NCBI GenBank assembly: GCA_963783965.1
Contig: CAWAPQ010000013.1
Span: 496,001 to 560,000 of the forward strand
Direction of reading: 5' to 3'
DNA: 64,000 bases
Origin: Bog-473 sp963783965
GTDB lineage: Bacteria > Actinomycetota > Acidimicrobiia > Acidimicrobiales > RAAP-2
A model generated the notes under the pieces. That model was given only the letters and a program-made list of their open reading frames with translations, ran no database searches and was not told the origin of the DNA. Position 1 is the stretch's first letter. The number at the start of each line of letters is the position of its first letter. Both the position numbers and the translations under genes were made by a program. Below are positions 42,151 to 51,208 of this stretch, one piece after another.

Positions 42151-44598
42151 TCAGGTGCCCTGCGCCAGGGTGCCGCCGATGATCCCGTCGGCTTCGAGTG
42201 CCGCCTGTTCGGCCGCGGTGAGACCCAGGGCGGTGAGGAGCTCGCCGTTGTGCTCACCGAGCAGCGGCGCATGGCGGTGGTGGACCTTCTCGGGACCCCG
42301 GGAGAAGCGCATCGGCAGCGTGCTGTAGCGCGAGGTGCCGATCACCGGATGGTCCATCTCCTCGAAGAAGCCACGCGCCGCCAGCTGGGGCAGGTCGGGC
42401 TGCTCGTGGGGCTGCATGACCTTGCCGACGGGGACGCCGGCCTCCCACAGGGCGCTGACGATCTCGTCCGCCGAGCGGGCGCGGCACCACTCCCCCAGCA
42501 GCGTGTCGATCCGATCGTGCGCGCCCATCCGGCCGGCCCTGGTCGCCAGCGCGGGGTCGGCGGCCCACGCCGGATCACCCAGTGCGCGGCGCAGGGCGCT
42601 CCATTGCTCGTCGGTGGCGACGGCAACGGCGACCCAGCCGTCGTCGCGCCCATGCGCGTCGGGACCGGCGACCTTGTAGAGGTTCTGCGGCGCCGCCGTG
42701 GGCCCGCGGTTCCCGGCCCGTTCGAGGAGCGCACCGTAGGCCGAGAACTCAATCGGTTGCTCGGCCGCGATGTGGAGCGCGGCGTCCACCATCGCCGCCT
42801 CCACCAAACCTCCTTCGCCGGTGCGGTCCCGGTGCTCGAGGGCGAGCAGCAGGCCGTAGAGCGCGTGCAGCCCGGCATTGGGATCGCCGACGCAGTAGGG
42901 CTCGAACGGGAGCAGGTCCGGATGTCCGGTGAGCCACGTGAGCCCGGCGGCGTCCTCAATGACGAAGGCGAAGGCAGGGAGGTCGCGCCCGGGGCCGTCG
43001 AGCCCGAATCCGGGCATGCGCACCATGATGAGGTCGGGTCGGTCCGCGCGCAGGGACTCGAAGTCGAGACCGAGTTGGTCCAGCACCCGCGGCGTGTAGT
43101 TCTCGACCACCACGTCACACGTGCCGATGGCTCGCCGCACCAGATCGAGGCCACGCTGCTCGCTCAGGTTGACGGTCAGGCTCTTCTTGTTCGTGTTGAG
43201 CGCGGCGAAGATCGGGCCCCGCTCCCAGTAACGGTCCTCCGTCTGCGGGACACCGCCGACCAGGCGGGCGCCGTCCGGACGGGTGGCGGACTCCAGGTGG
43301 ATGACCTCGGCGCCGAGGAGCGCCAGCGTGTGGCCCGTGAGGGGTCCGGCCCAGAACGACGTCATGTCCAGGATGCGCAGACCCTCGAAGGGCAGCGCCC
43401 GGGACGCGCGCGTCGGATCGGTCCGCCCCGGCTGCGCCGGCGTCGCCGCCTCTTCCATCGGCAGCTCGCCGAGGCGGGGTGCCGCTTCTGGCACCCGCAG
43501 GCTCCCCGCGCCCAGCCGGATGGGCGGTTGGGGGTTCGTCGCGCCGTCCCTGGGATTGGGCGCAAAGGTCCCGCGGGCGCGGAAGTGCGCCCACGTCGTG
43601 GCGTTCGCCCCGTTGGTAATGGGCGCGTTGGGGATCCGGAAGGCCGTGGCTTCTTCGAGCACCTCCTCGACCGTGCGCGCTGCGATCCAGGCGTCGATGG
43701 TGGGCGTGAGGGCGGTGCGATCGAGGAAGAGCGACTGGTCCTCCATCCACTCGGGGTGTCCCACCAGCACGCAGAAGTCCAGCCACTGCTGTCCGGTCCC
43801 GCACCCGAGCCCGACGAGCCCGTCGGTGGCCGCGCCGACACCGGGCGTGGCCACGAAGCGCTTCCGGCGCATCGGTCGGCCCAGTTGGTCGTTGAACGTC
43901 ACCGGGTAGTAGGTGAGGCACATCGCCTGGGCCTCGAGCATGGAGACGTCGACGACCTCGCCGCCGGACGCGGCACGGCGACGGGCGGCCAGCGTGCCGA
44001 TGGCGCCGTAGAGGCCGGCGAGCCACTCCCCGATCTGTCCCCCGACGAACACGGGCGGACGGTCGGGCTTCCCGCGCGCCAGCCCGACGATGCCCCCGCA
44101 CCAGGCTTGCAGCGTGAACTCGGTGGCCGGCCTGTCGCTCCAGGGACCGTCGAGCCCGAAGGGGGTGATCGACGTGACGACCAGGTGCGGGTGGGCGCGC
44201 AGCACCCTCCGGGGTTCCAGTGCCGCCTGCTCCGCCAGCGGCGAGCCCCGCGTCCAGACGACGGCGTCGGCCGAGTGCAGCAGTGCGTGTAACGCGTCGA
44301 GGCCATCGGTCCCCGAGCCGTCGACCACGACGCTGCGCTTGGAGGCGCCCAGGAAGTTGAAGAGGGCGCCGTCCTCGCCGGACGGGATGGCCGCCCCCGA
44401 GGCCGACCACCGGCGGAGCGGGTCGCCCTCGGGCGACTCGACCTTGATGACCTCCGCGCCGCCGTCGGCCAGCAGCTTCGTGCAGTAGGCGCCGCCGATC
44501 CAGGTCGAGAGGTCGACGACCCGGAATCCCGAGAGGGGCGGTCCCACGGACACGCCTGCGAGGGCGCCCGCACCCACTTCCGCCACGGGCCCGGGCAC
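42151..44598 (-). CDS. Tandem-fused CaiB/BaiF CoA-transferase (two family III domains)
   Basis: An 815-residue protein made of two full CoA-transferase III domains, about 1-390 and 403-815, each opening with the family strand (GFRVVDLSTWIGGAYCTKLL; LRILDMTSFWAGPLTGHTLA). At the catalytic position the first domain has Glu222 (DVSMLEAQ) and the second Asp605 (EAAMVDAAL), so the second is the better candidate for activity. Family III enzymes normally work as interlocked dimers; a fused pair can make a pseudo-heterodimer. GTG 44598 is two bases after the upstream stop; no strong ribosome site is visible. Last gene of the five-gene operon. Confidence 0.9.
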   Translation of the reverse strand: MPGPVAEVGAGALAGVSVGPPLSGFRVVDLSTWIGGAYCTKLLADGGAEVIKVESPEGDPLRRWSASGAAIPSGEDGALFNFLGASKRSVVVDGSGTDGLDALHALLHSADAVVWTRGSPLAEQAALEPRRVLRAHPHLVVTSITPFGLDGPWSDRPATEFTLQAWCGGIVGLARGKPDRPPVFVGGQIGEWLAGLYGAIGTLAARRRAASGGEVVDVSMLEAQAMCLTYYPVTFNDQLGRPMRRKRFVATPGVGAATDGLVGLGCGTGQQWLDFCVLVGHPEWMEDQSLFLDRTALTPTIDAWIAARTVEEVLEEATAFRIPNAPITNGANATTWAHFRARGTFAPNPRDGATNPQPPIRLGAGSLRVPEAAPRLGELPMEEAATPAQPGRTDPTRASRALPFEGLRILDMTSFWAGPLTGHTLALLGAEVIHLESATRPDGARLVGGVPQTEDRYWERGPIFAALNTNKKSLTVNLSEQRGLDLVRRAIGTCDVVVENYTPRVLDQLGLDFESLRADRPDLIMVRMPGFGLDGPGRDLPAFAFVIEDAAGLTWLTGHPDLLPFEPYCVGDPNAGLHALYGLLLALEHRDRTGEGGLVEAAMVDAALHIAAEQPIEFSAYGALLERAGNRGPTAAPQNLYKVAGPDAHGRDDGWVAVAVATDEQWSALRRALGDPAWAADPALATRAGRMGAHDRIDTLLGEWCRARSADEIVSALWEAGVPVGKVMQPHEQPDLPQLAARGFFEEMDHPVIGTSRYSTLPMRFSRGPEKVHHRHAPLLGEHNGELLTALGLTAAEQAALEADGIIGGTLAQGT

Positions 44599-44600
44599 TG

Positions 44601-45572
44601 TCAGTCGGCGGCGGGCCGGCGGCGACCGGAACGGCTGAGTCGCCACTCCGGCGGGAACTGATCGTCGTTGTCCTTGACCGCGAGGTTGAGGCCGGCGTCC
44701 ATCGTCTCCTTGCTCAGGGTCGCCCGGCCGCCGTTGTCGTCCTCGCGCAGCTGCCCGCCCATCGATTCGAGCCAGGCGCTGAGCAGGCTGCCCATGTACT
44801 CACCCTGGTGCTGCTTCATGATTTCGAAGAAGACCTTCTGCATGAACACGGTGTCGGTCGGCCTCGTCCGGGCGCAGGCCAGCGCGTACTTCGCCGTCTC
44901 CGCCTCGAGATCCTCTCGCGGGACGACGCTGTTCACGAAGTTGCACTCGTACATCTGCTCGGCCGTGAAGGGACGGCCGGTGAAGACCATCTCCTGGAAC
45001 TTGCGCATGCCCATCATCATCGCCCACTGCCACATGCGCGGCGCGTAGCCGACGTAGCGGAAGGCGGGATGCCCGAACAACGCGTCGTCGGACGAGACAA
45101 TGAGGTCGGCGTCAGCTGCTTGATAGAAGTGCCAGCCGTAGCAGTAGCCCTTCACCTCCAGGATGCTGATCTTCTTGAAGTCCTGCAGCGTCCGGCAGCC
45201 GGACCTGGAGTTGCCGTACCAGTGCAACAGCGACGCGCCGGCCCGGTACGAGCGCGGACCGGGCATGGTGACGTCGTCGTCCTCGTCGATCCCGAACTCC
45301 TCGTGCAGGGCGGTCCCGGCCTCGCGCTTGGCCATCAGCTCGTCGAGGTCGGCACCGGTCCCGAGGTGGTCCCCCACCCCGCGTACGACGAGCACCTTGA
45401 CGTCGTCGTCGATGTTGGCCTTGAACAGCAGGTCGGCGTAACGACGCCGGGCCGCGATGGTCGGGATGTTGAGCTGGTCCGGACGGTTGAGTGTGATAGT
45501 GGCGATCCGTGTCGCGGGATCCTTCTCGTAGAGGATGATCTCCTCGGCCGGAGGCACATCGGCGGCGCTCAC
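44601..45572 (-). CDS. Enoyl-CoA hydratase/isomerase-family protein, long form
   Basis: A 323-residue crotonase-fold protein, longer than usual through an insert (LMAKREAGTALHEEFGIDEDDDVTMPGPRSYRAG). The first oxyanion segment is VVRGVGDHLGTGADLDEL and the second reads ILEVKGYCYGWHFYQAADADLIV, with Tyr-Gly-Trp instead of the usual Gly-Gly-Gly; the next is FGHPAFRYVGYAPRMW. These changes make simple hydration unlikely; lyase or hydrolase chemistry is possible. GTG start with AAGGAG nine bases upstream, four bases after the M24 stop. Confidence 0.82.
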   Translation of the reverse strand: MSAADVPPAEEIILYEKDPATRIATITLNRPDQLNIPTIAARRRYADLLFKANIDDDVKVLVVRGVGDHLGTGADLDELMAKREAGTALHEEFGIDEDDDVTMPGPRSYRAGASLLHWYGNSRSGCRTLQDFKKISILEVKGYCYGWHFYQAADADLIVSSDDALFGHPAFRYVGYAPRMWQWAMMMGMRKFQEMVFTGRPFTAEQMYECNFVNSVVPREDLEAETAKYALACARTRPTDTVFMQKVFFEIMKQHQGEYMGSLLSAWLESMGGQLREDDNGGRATLSKETMDAGLNLAVKDNDDQFPPEWRLSRSGRRRPAAD

Positions 45573-45576
45573 GTCG

Positions 45577-46710
45577 TCATGCTCCTTCTTCGCGGATGGG
45601 CGTTGTCGACAGCGACTCGGGACCGGCGTCCGTGGCTACGATCGGTTCCTGTACGTACAGTGCGCCGACGCCTGCCTTCCAGACGTAACCGGTCAGCGCG
45701 AACACCATGCCCGCCTCGACGTGTTGCTCGCCGGACGTCAGGGGGAGGGCGTGCGTCACGAGCGGAAGGTCGAAGCCGAGCCCGAGACCGCGGGCCACCG
45801 GCATCGGGGGCTGTGGGACGCCGACCGCGTCGTAGGCGCCGAGCAGGTCGGTCAGCGGCGCCCCCACCCGGCAGGCCATCAGGAGCCGATCCCACAGGGC
45901 GCGACTGCGCTGCGCCAGCTCGGCGTCGATCCCATCCCCCTCGTCCCCCACTCGGTAGGTCCGGCCCAACTCCCCCGAGTAGCCCCCCAGGACCACGCCG
46001 GCCTCGAAGGCCACCAAGTCTCCCGGTCGCGCCGGAGTGTCCCGGTCGGAGCGCCGCCAGGGATCCTGCCGCGAGGTGATCCAGGCCACGTCCTGTCCGG
46101 AGGGCGTGGTGACCCCCGCCGCCGCCATGGCTTCCATGAAGACCGCGGTCAGCTTCCGCTCGGTGACCCCGGGCACGAGCGCCTTCCTGGCCGCTGCCAG
46201 CGCCTCCTCCGCCACGCCCACCGACGCCCGGACGGCCTCGATCTCCTCGGGGCTCTTGACCCGGCGGATCTGGCGCAGCATCGGCTCGCCGTCGATGAAC
46301 TCGGCCGCGGGGAAGGCCTTGGGCAGCAGGTTGGCCGACGAGCCCGACATGGAGTCGGTCGCCACTCTCCGCGCCGTCGCAGCGCCCTGCATCTTCGACA
46401 ACACCGTCACGAAGTTCATGGCATTGAACGTGATGCCGTACAGGTTCTCGTGGGGGATCTCCTCGGGGATGCCCTCGTCCCACGTGCTCAGCAGATGCAC
46501 CGCGCCGGTCGCGCGCACGAAGACGCAACCCGGACCGAACGCCCGGGAGCCGGCCGTCCACAGCCGCGGCGCCCCCGAGACATAGCGGGCGTTCCCCTCC
46601 CGGCCGACGATGAGGAAATCGACGTGCGCCGCCTCCATGGCGTCGAGCACGCGGGCGCGGCGCGCCCGTCGGAGGGCGGCGTCGTCAGGGAGTATCTCAA
46701 CGACGGTCAT
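45577..46710 (-). CDS. M24 creatinase-fold protein with metal ligands lost
   Basis: A 377-residue two-domain protein of the aminopeptidase P/creatinase ('pita-bread') fold. Against the intact neighbour, the five metal positions read Glu236, Glu247, Arg307, Thr340 and Glu355, where active peptidases have Asp, Asp, His, Glu, Glu. Creatinase itself works without metal, so a metal-free hydrolase or a regulatory subunit is more likely than a peptidase. It starts eight bases after the M24 paralogue and is probably its partner. Substrate unknown. Confidence 0.85.
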   Translation of the reverse strand: MTVVEILPDDAALRRARRARVLDAMEAAHVDFLIVGREGNARYVSGAPRLWTAGSRAFGPGCVFVRATGAVHLLSTWDEGIPEEIPHENLYGITFNAMNFVTVLSKMQGAATARRVATDSMSGSSANLLPKAFPAAEFIDGEPMLRQIRRVKSPEEIEAVRASVGVAEEALAAARKALVPGVTERKLTAVFMEAMAAAGVTTPSGQDVAWITSRQDPWRRSDRDTPARPGDLVAFEAGVVLGGYSGELGRTYRVGDEGDGIDAELAQRSRALWDRLLMACRVGAPLTDLLGAYDAVGVPQPPMPVARGLGLGFDLPLVTHALPLTSGEQHVEAGMVFALTGYVWKAGVGALYVQEPIVATDAGPESLSTTPIREEGA

Positions 46711-46718
46711 GGGATCCT

Positions 46719-47948
46719 CTAGAACGGGTCGTAGGGGTAGTCGGTCATGGGCTCCCAACCGTCCTCGGTGATGCGCAGCACTTCCTCGGAGCGGTAGCCG
46801 GCGGCACCGTCGTCCCACACAATCGGCTCGAGCACCAGCACCATGCCGTCCACGAGGACCAACGAGGCATCGAAGGCCTCGCCGATATCGCTCCCGACAT
46901 AGGGCATTTCGGCGCTGTCGATCCCCAGTCCGTGGCCGAGGTAGAAGTGCGGCATCCACGGCTTCGTGCCACCGGCGGCACCGATCGCCGCCGCCGTGAG
47001 ATCGGCGGCCGTCGCCCCGGCCTTGGTGACGTCGAGAACGGCGCCCATGATCACCTGCCACTGCTCGTACTGGGCGCGCTCGCGGGCGCTCGGCTCGCGT
47101 CCCACCACCCAGGTCCGTCCGAAGTCGGAGTGGAACCCGGCGTAGCTGATGCCGAGGTCGACCCACAGCACGTCGCCCTCGACCAGTTCGCGCTCGGTCG
47201 AGAGCAATGGGCAGGCCAGGTCGCCCGTCGTGGTCCACGGACCGTCCTCCATCCGGGCGGGCATCACCTGCCAGATCGGGTCGAGGATGTTGGCGTCGGC
47301 GCCGGCCTCGAAGATCGTGCGCAGGAACGTGGCGGTCAGGTCGGTCTGACGCACGCCGGGGGCGATCTTCGCCTGCACGTCGGCGATAGCCTGCTCCGTG
47401 ATGCGCAGGCCCTCGCGCATGGCCGACAGCTCGTCGGGTGTCTTGGAGGCCTTGGCCGTGCTGATCACCCGCCCCGCGTCCTTGGGCGCGCCGGAGGCGA
47501 ACAGGATCGACCGCTCCCGGCGCAGCGCGTTCGTCCATTCGTCCATGGCGATCACTACCCCGGTCGACACCAGCCCACCGAGCTGCGTGGCGAAGAGCTG
47601 CACGCCCTCGTCGAAATCGAGGTACACGGGGCCGTGCAGGTGATCCGCCGGCATCTTCTCGCGCAGGCGGTCGTCCTCCCGCACGGGCGTGAAGAGGTGG
47701 GGCCAGTCGTCGTCGGCCAGCACGACGGCGACCGGTTGCTCGAAGTTGGCCCGCCCCGAATCGCCCAAGGGCCAAATGGCGCCCGTGGCGTAGGCGACGT
47801 TCGTGTTGCCGAGCAGCACGAGGGCGTCCACACCCTGTTTGTGCATGATCCCGTGCATCCGCTCCATGCGCTCGCGTTGCATGCGGGCGAAGTCCGGCGA
47901 GGCGGGGATGGTCGCCGGTGAGGCTTTGGCCATCAACCCGGCGGGCAT
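46719..47948 (-). CDS. M24 metallopeptidase (Xaa-Pro aminopeptidase/creatinase family), intact ligands
   Basis: A 409-residue protein with all metal ligands: Asp264 and Asp275 in VDLGISYAGFHSDFGRTW, His339 in LGHGLG, Glu374 in LVLEPIVW and a Glu near 388 in YRSEEV. The N-terminal creatinase-like domain begins about residue 20. It could cleave an amide or an Xaa-Pro bond, or a non-peptide C-N bond. The ATG overlaps the amidohydrolase stop by one base (TGATG). Confidence 0.9.
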   Translation of the reverse strand: MPAGLMAKASPATIPASPDFARMQRERMERMHGIMHKQGVDALVLLGNTNVAYATGAIWPLGDSGRANFEQPVAVVLADDDWPHLFTPVREDDRLREKMPADHLHGPVYLDFDEGVQLFATQLGGLVSTGVVIAMDEWTNALRRERSILFASGAPKDAGRVISTAKASKTPDELSAMREGLRITEQAIADVQAKIAPGVRQTDLTATFLRTIFEAGADANILDPIWQVMPARMEDGPWTTTGDLACPLLSTERELVEGDVLWVDLGISYAGFHSDFGRTWVVGREPSARERAQYEQWQVIMGAVLDVTKAGATAADLTAAAIGAAGGTKPWMPHFYLGHGLGIDSAEMPYVGSDIGEAFDASLVLVDGMVLVLEPIVWDDGAAGYRSEEVLRITEDGWEPMTDYPYDPF

Positions 47949-49120
47949 CAGTCCTCCACCCCGAGGTAGCGCTTGATGTTGTCGCTCACGATGGAGGTCG
48001 CTGCCTCGACGCCGACCGCGTCCACCACGGACTTCAGCGACTCGCTGCTGTACCCGTAGGTGCTCTCGTTGTGCGGGAAGTCCGTGGACCACATGACCTT
48101 GTCGACGCCGATGCGGTCGACCAGGTCGAGCCCGAGCGGGTCCACCATGAAGGAGGCGCACATGTTGTGCTCCCAGTAGTAGCGGGGCTCGTGCCGCATC
48201 TTCAGGTTGGCGATGTGCTTGAAGGACGCACTGATGTGCTCGGCGTCCTGCAACGCCGAAGGGACCCAGTTGATGCCACCCTCGAACCAGCCGATGCGCA
48301 GGCCGGGGTGGCGATCCAAAATGCCCCCGAGCACGTACTTGCCGAACAGGTCCCGGAACGGGGCCACCGACTGCAGCATGCCGAGGATGACGGGATTGAA
48401 CTCGTTGGGCGACGACGGCGGACTCTCGCCGATGTGGTGCGACACCGGCACCTGCTCCTCCTCGATCGCCTCCCACACACCGTCGAGCGCACTGCTGCCG
48501 AAGTCGATCGGCTTGCCGTCGTCGTTCTTGCCCGGCGACAGTGGCATCAAGAAGGTCTTCAGCCCCAGTGCCTTCAGCTCGCGCAGGGTCCGGCGGGCAC
48601 CTTCGGCGTCCCACCAGTTGATCAGCCCGACCCCGTAGATCCGGTTGTTCGAGCGCTCCTGCACCTCGGCGATGTGCTCGTTGTAGATGCGGAAGCAGCG
48701 CTCCCGTATCTCCTTGTCGGGCCAGCCGAACAGGGCCAGGACGGAGTTCGGAAAGGCCAGCTCCTTGGTCACGCCCTCGGATTCGAGCGCGGCCAGGCGC
48801 GCCTCCACGTCGCCCGTGTGCGACCCGGAAACGGGGTCGTACATGGTGAGGACCTCGACGAACTCCCGCACCAGTATGGACTTGCCGCCCATGCCGAGCA
48901 CCCAGCCGCCGTCGACGTTCATGACCCGGGGCGCCTGGTCTCTCACGTCTTCGGGCAGGCGCTCATAGAAGATGTCGACGGCCAGCGAGATGTGGTCGTC
49001 GGCGGAGAACACCTCGACGTCGGCCGGAAGCCCCGAGTCGACGAGCGGTCCCAGATGCCGGTCCTTCGGCGCTCCGAGACCTTCGGCCGGGTATGTCAGC
49101 GTTCTTGCGTGACCAGTCAT
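47948..49120 (-). CDS. Amidohydrolase-2 family metal-dependent hydrolase/decarboxylase
   Basis: A 390-residue TIM-barrel enzyme, paralogous in type to the 25.5 kb gene. It shows FSADDHISLAVDIFYERLP (DxH variant DDH), PVSHHIGES, IGWFEGGINWVPS, and the C-terminal metal Asp in MWSTDFPHNESTY. First gene of the five-gene operon with two M24 proteins, a crotonase-type protein and the fused CoA-transferase; it shares a divergent promoter with the flavoprotein gene at 49.3 kb, and the palindrome 49169-49188 lies between them. Confidence 0.9.
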   Translation of the reverse strand: MTGHARTLTYPAEGLGAPKDRHLGPLVDSGLPADVEVFSADDHISLAVDIFYERLPEDVRDQAPRVMNVDGGWVLGMGGKSILVREFVEVLTMYDPVSGSHTGDVEARLAALESEGVTKELAFPNSVLALFGWPDKEIRERCFRIYNEHIAEVQERSNNRIYGVGLINWWDAEGARRTLRELKALGLKTFLMPLSPGKNDDGKPIDFGSSALDGVWEAIEEEQVPVSHHIGESPPSSPNEFNPVILGMLQSVAPFRDLFGKYVLGGILDRHPGLRIGWFEGGINWVPSALQDAEHISASFKHIANLKMRHEPRYYWEHNMCASFMVDPLGLDLVDRIGVDKVMWSTDFPHNESTYGYSSESLKSVVDAVGVEAATSIVSDNIKRYLGVED

Positions 49121-49168
49121 CTCCCCCGCTCCACTTCCCCCGCTCGGTCTTCGTCGGGCCTCGGCAGA

Positions 49169-49188
49169 TTACTTCGGCTTCGTAGCAA
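49169..49188. promoter_or_regulatory. Shared palindrome type 2, site A (TTGCTACG-N4-CGTAGCAA)
   Basis: TTACTTCGGCTTCGTAGCAA has a perfect right arm and a six-of-eight left arm. It sits midway between the divergent amidohydrolase operon and the flavoprotein gene. A second copy lies at 53326-53345. Confidence 0.55.
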
Positions 49189-49257
49189 TCGTCAACGGAT
49201 CCTGCTAGCTTGCTCCAGCGGGGCACAACACGCCGTCGGGAGGTCGGGGAGGGTGAC

Positions 49258-50941
49258 ATGACCACGTGGGACACCACCGTCGACCTCGTGATCGCCGGGT
49301 CGGGCGGTGGCGGCATGGTGGCCGCGCTCGCCGCTGACGACGCCGGAGCGAGTGCCCTCGTGCTCGAGAAACAGGAGCGCATCGGGGGCTCGACCTGCAT
49401 GTCCGGCGGCATCGCCTGGGTCCCCAACAACCCGGTCATGGAGGCGGACGGCATCCCCGACTCCTACGAGGACGCCATGGCCCACTTCGAGGCCGTCGTG
49501 GGCGACGTCGGGCCCTGCTCCTCCTTCGAGCGGCGCCACGCCTTCCTCACGGCGGGGCCCGCCATGGTCTCGTTCCTCCAGGACTGCGGCGTCCGGTTCG
49601 TCTACTGCCCGGGCTACAGCGACTACTACTCGAGCGCCAAGGGCGGGCACGACAACGGGCGCGGCATTGAGCCGGTGCCCTACGACGGGCACGCCCTCGG
49701 CGAGTGGCTCCCGAAGCTGCAGCCCGGCCTGGCCAAGAGCCTCGGGCTGGCGGTGATGACCAACGAGGCCCGCTCGCTCTCGCACTACAACCGCAGCCTG
49801 CGCGCCTTCGCCGTCTCGTCCCGGGTGGTCATGCGGACCTACGCCGCCCGCCTGCGCCGCCAGGACCTGCTCACCAACGGTGCCTCGCTGATCGCGCAGA
49901 TGCTGCGGATCGCACTCGACCGGGGGATCCCGATCTGGACCGAGGCACCGCTGGAGGAGCTCGTCGTTGAGGACGGCCGCGTCGTCGGCGTCCGCACCGT
50001 CCGCAACGGCGTCCCCGTCATGGTGCGGGCCCGCCAAGGCGTCCTGCTGGCAGCCGGCGGTTTCGCCCACAACCGCGACATGCGCGTCGAGTACGGCGGG
50101 GACCAGCCCAACCAGGCCAAGTGGTCGATCTCCAACCCGGGCGATACCGGCGACGCCATCCGGGCCGCCATGGCGATCGGCGCCCAGACCGATCTGATGG
50201 ACGAGGCGTGGTGGCTCCCCTCCCCCCGGACGGGACGCTTCGGGCAGTCGACGCTCGACCAGGCCCGCCAGCGGCCACGCACGATGTACGTCGACGCCGC
50301 CGGCAAGCGGTTCGTCAACGAGTCCAACTCGTACATGGAGGTCGGCAAGGAGATGTACGCGCGCGGACAAGACCAGCAGAGCGGTCCCGTGCTGGCTGAT
50401 CTTCGACGACCGCTACCGCAAACGCTACGCGCACCAGCGCTCCTCACCGGGACGCTTCCCGCGCCAGCTGCTCAAGAGCGGCAGGCTGAAGCAGGCCTGG
50501 ACGCTGAAGGACCTCGCCACCATGTGCGGGATCGACCCGGACGGCCTGACCGAGACCGTCGAGCGCTTCAACGAGAACGCCGAGCGCGGCGTCGACCCCG
50601 ACTACGGGCGGGGCGAATCGGCCTACAACCGCTCCCTGGGTGACCCGAACCGCAAGGTGCACCCGTGCCTCGGGCCCATTGACGAGGCCCCGTTCTACGC
50701 CTGCCAGGTGGTACCCGGCGACATCGGCACCTGTGGCGGCCTCCTCACCGACGAGGAGGCGCGGGTCGTCGACCAGCACGGTCAGGTGATCGCCGGGCTC
50801 TACGCCACCGGCAACGGCACCGCCACCGTCATGGGCCGCCACTACCTGGGTCCCGGGGCCAGCATCGCCAACACCATGGTCTTCGGCTACCAGGCTGCCC
50901 GGCACGCCGCCAGGGCCAGCGCCGAAGCTCCCGGCTCGTGA
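49258..50941 (+). pseudogene. 3-ketosteroid-1-dehydrogenase-like FAD protein with a one-base frameshift
   Basis: The first 375 or so codons read in frame one: FAD turn LVIAGSGGGGMVAALAADDAG (about 9-29), then GGSTCMSGGIAWVPN, LLAAGGFAHN and the stretch to MEVGKEMYARG. Near 50386-50388 one extra base shifts the rest to frame two, where CWLIFDDRYRKRY continues the family and the C-terminus LYATGNGTATVMGRHYLGPGASI carries the YxGPG motif of ketosteroid dehydrogenases. Joined, the protein would be about 560 residues. ATG 49258 has GGGGAGG upstream. It would desaturate a ring ketone. Either a real loss or a sequencing error. Confidence 0.82.
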
Positions 50942-50952
50942 TGGTCCGTGGC

Positions 50953-51168
50953 TCAGGTCAACGTCTCGCCGCCACGTCGCACAGTGATGGCGTGGGTCGG
51001 GCATTGGCGCGCCGCCGCGACGATCGTGTCCTCGGGCAAGGCAGCCGGGTCGACGACGCGCGCAATGGAATCGTCGTCGAGCTCGAAGACACCCGGCGCC
51101 GCGTACACGCAATTGCCGGAGCCCATGCACGCGTCGCGGTCGACCTCGATTTCGATCTCCGTGGACAT
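50953..51168 (-). CDS. 3Fe-4S ferredoxin (P450 electron donor type)
   Basis: A 71-residue ferredoxin with the cluster motif CMGSGNC (first and last Cys, no middle Cys) and a distal CPTHAI, giving the three cysteines of the 3Fe-4S type that serves actinobacterial P450s. The acidic surface is typical. It is divergent from the P450 at 51.2 kb (40-base gap) and is the only ferredoxin gene seen for five P450s and two Rieske oxygenases. No reductase gene is present. Confidence 0.93.
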   Translation of the reverse strand: MSTEIEIEVDRDACMGSGNCVYAAPGVFELDDDSIARVVDPAALPEDTIVAAARQCPTHAITVRRGGETLT

Positions 51169-51208
51169 GGAGCGATCGTAGGCTCCGACGGGAGGTGCAG
51201 GAAGACGC

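Noticed and set aside
42019..44292. A 757-codon plus-strand frame over the CaiB gene
   Set aside because: Antisense shadow; the CaiB frame has clear domain sequence.
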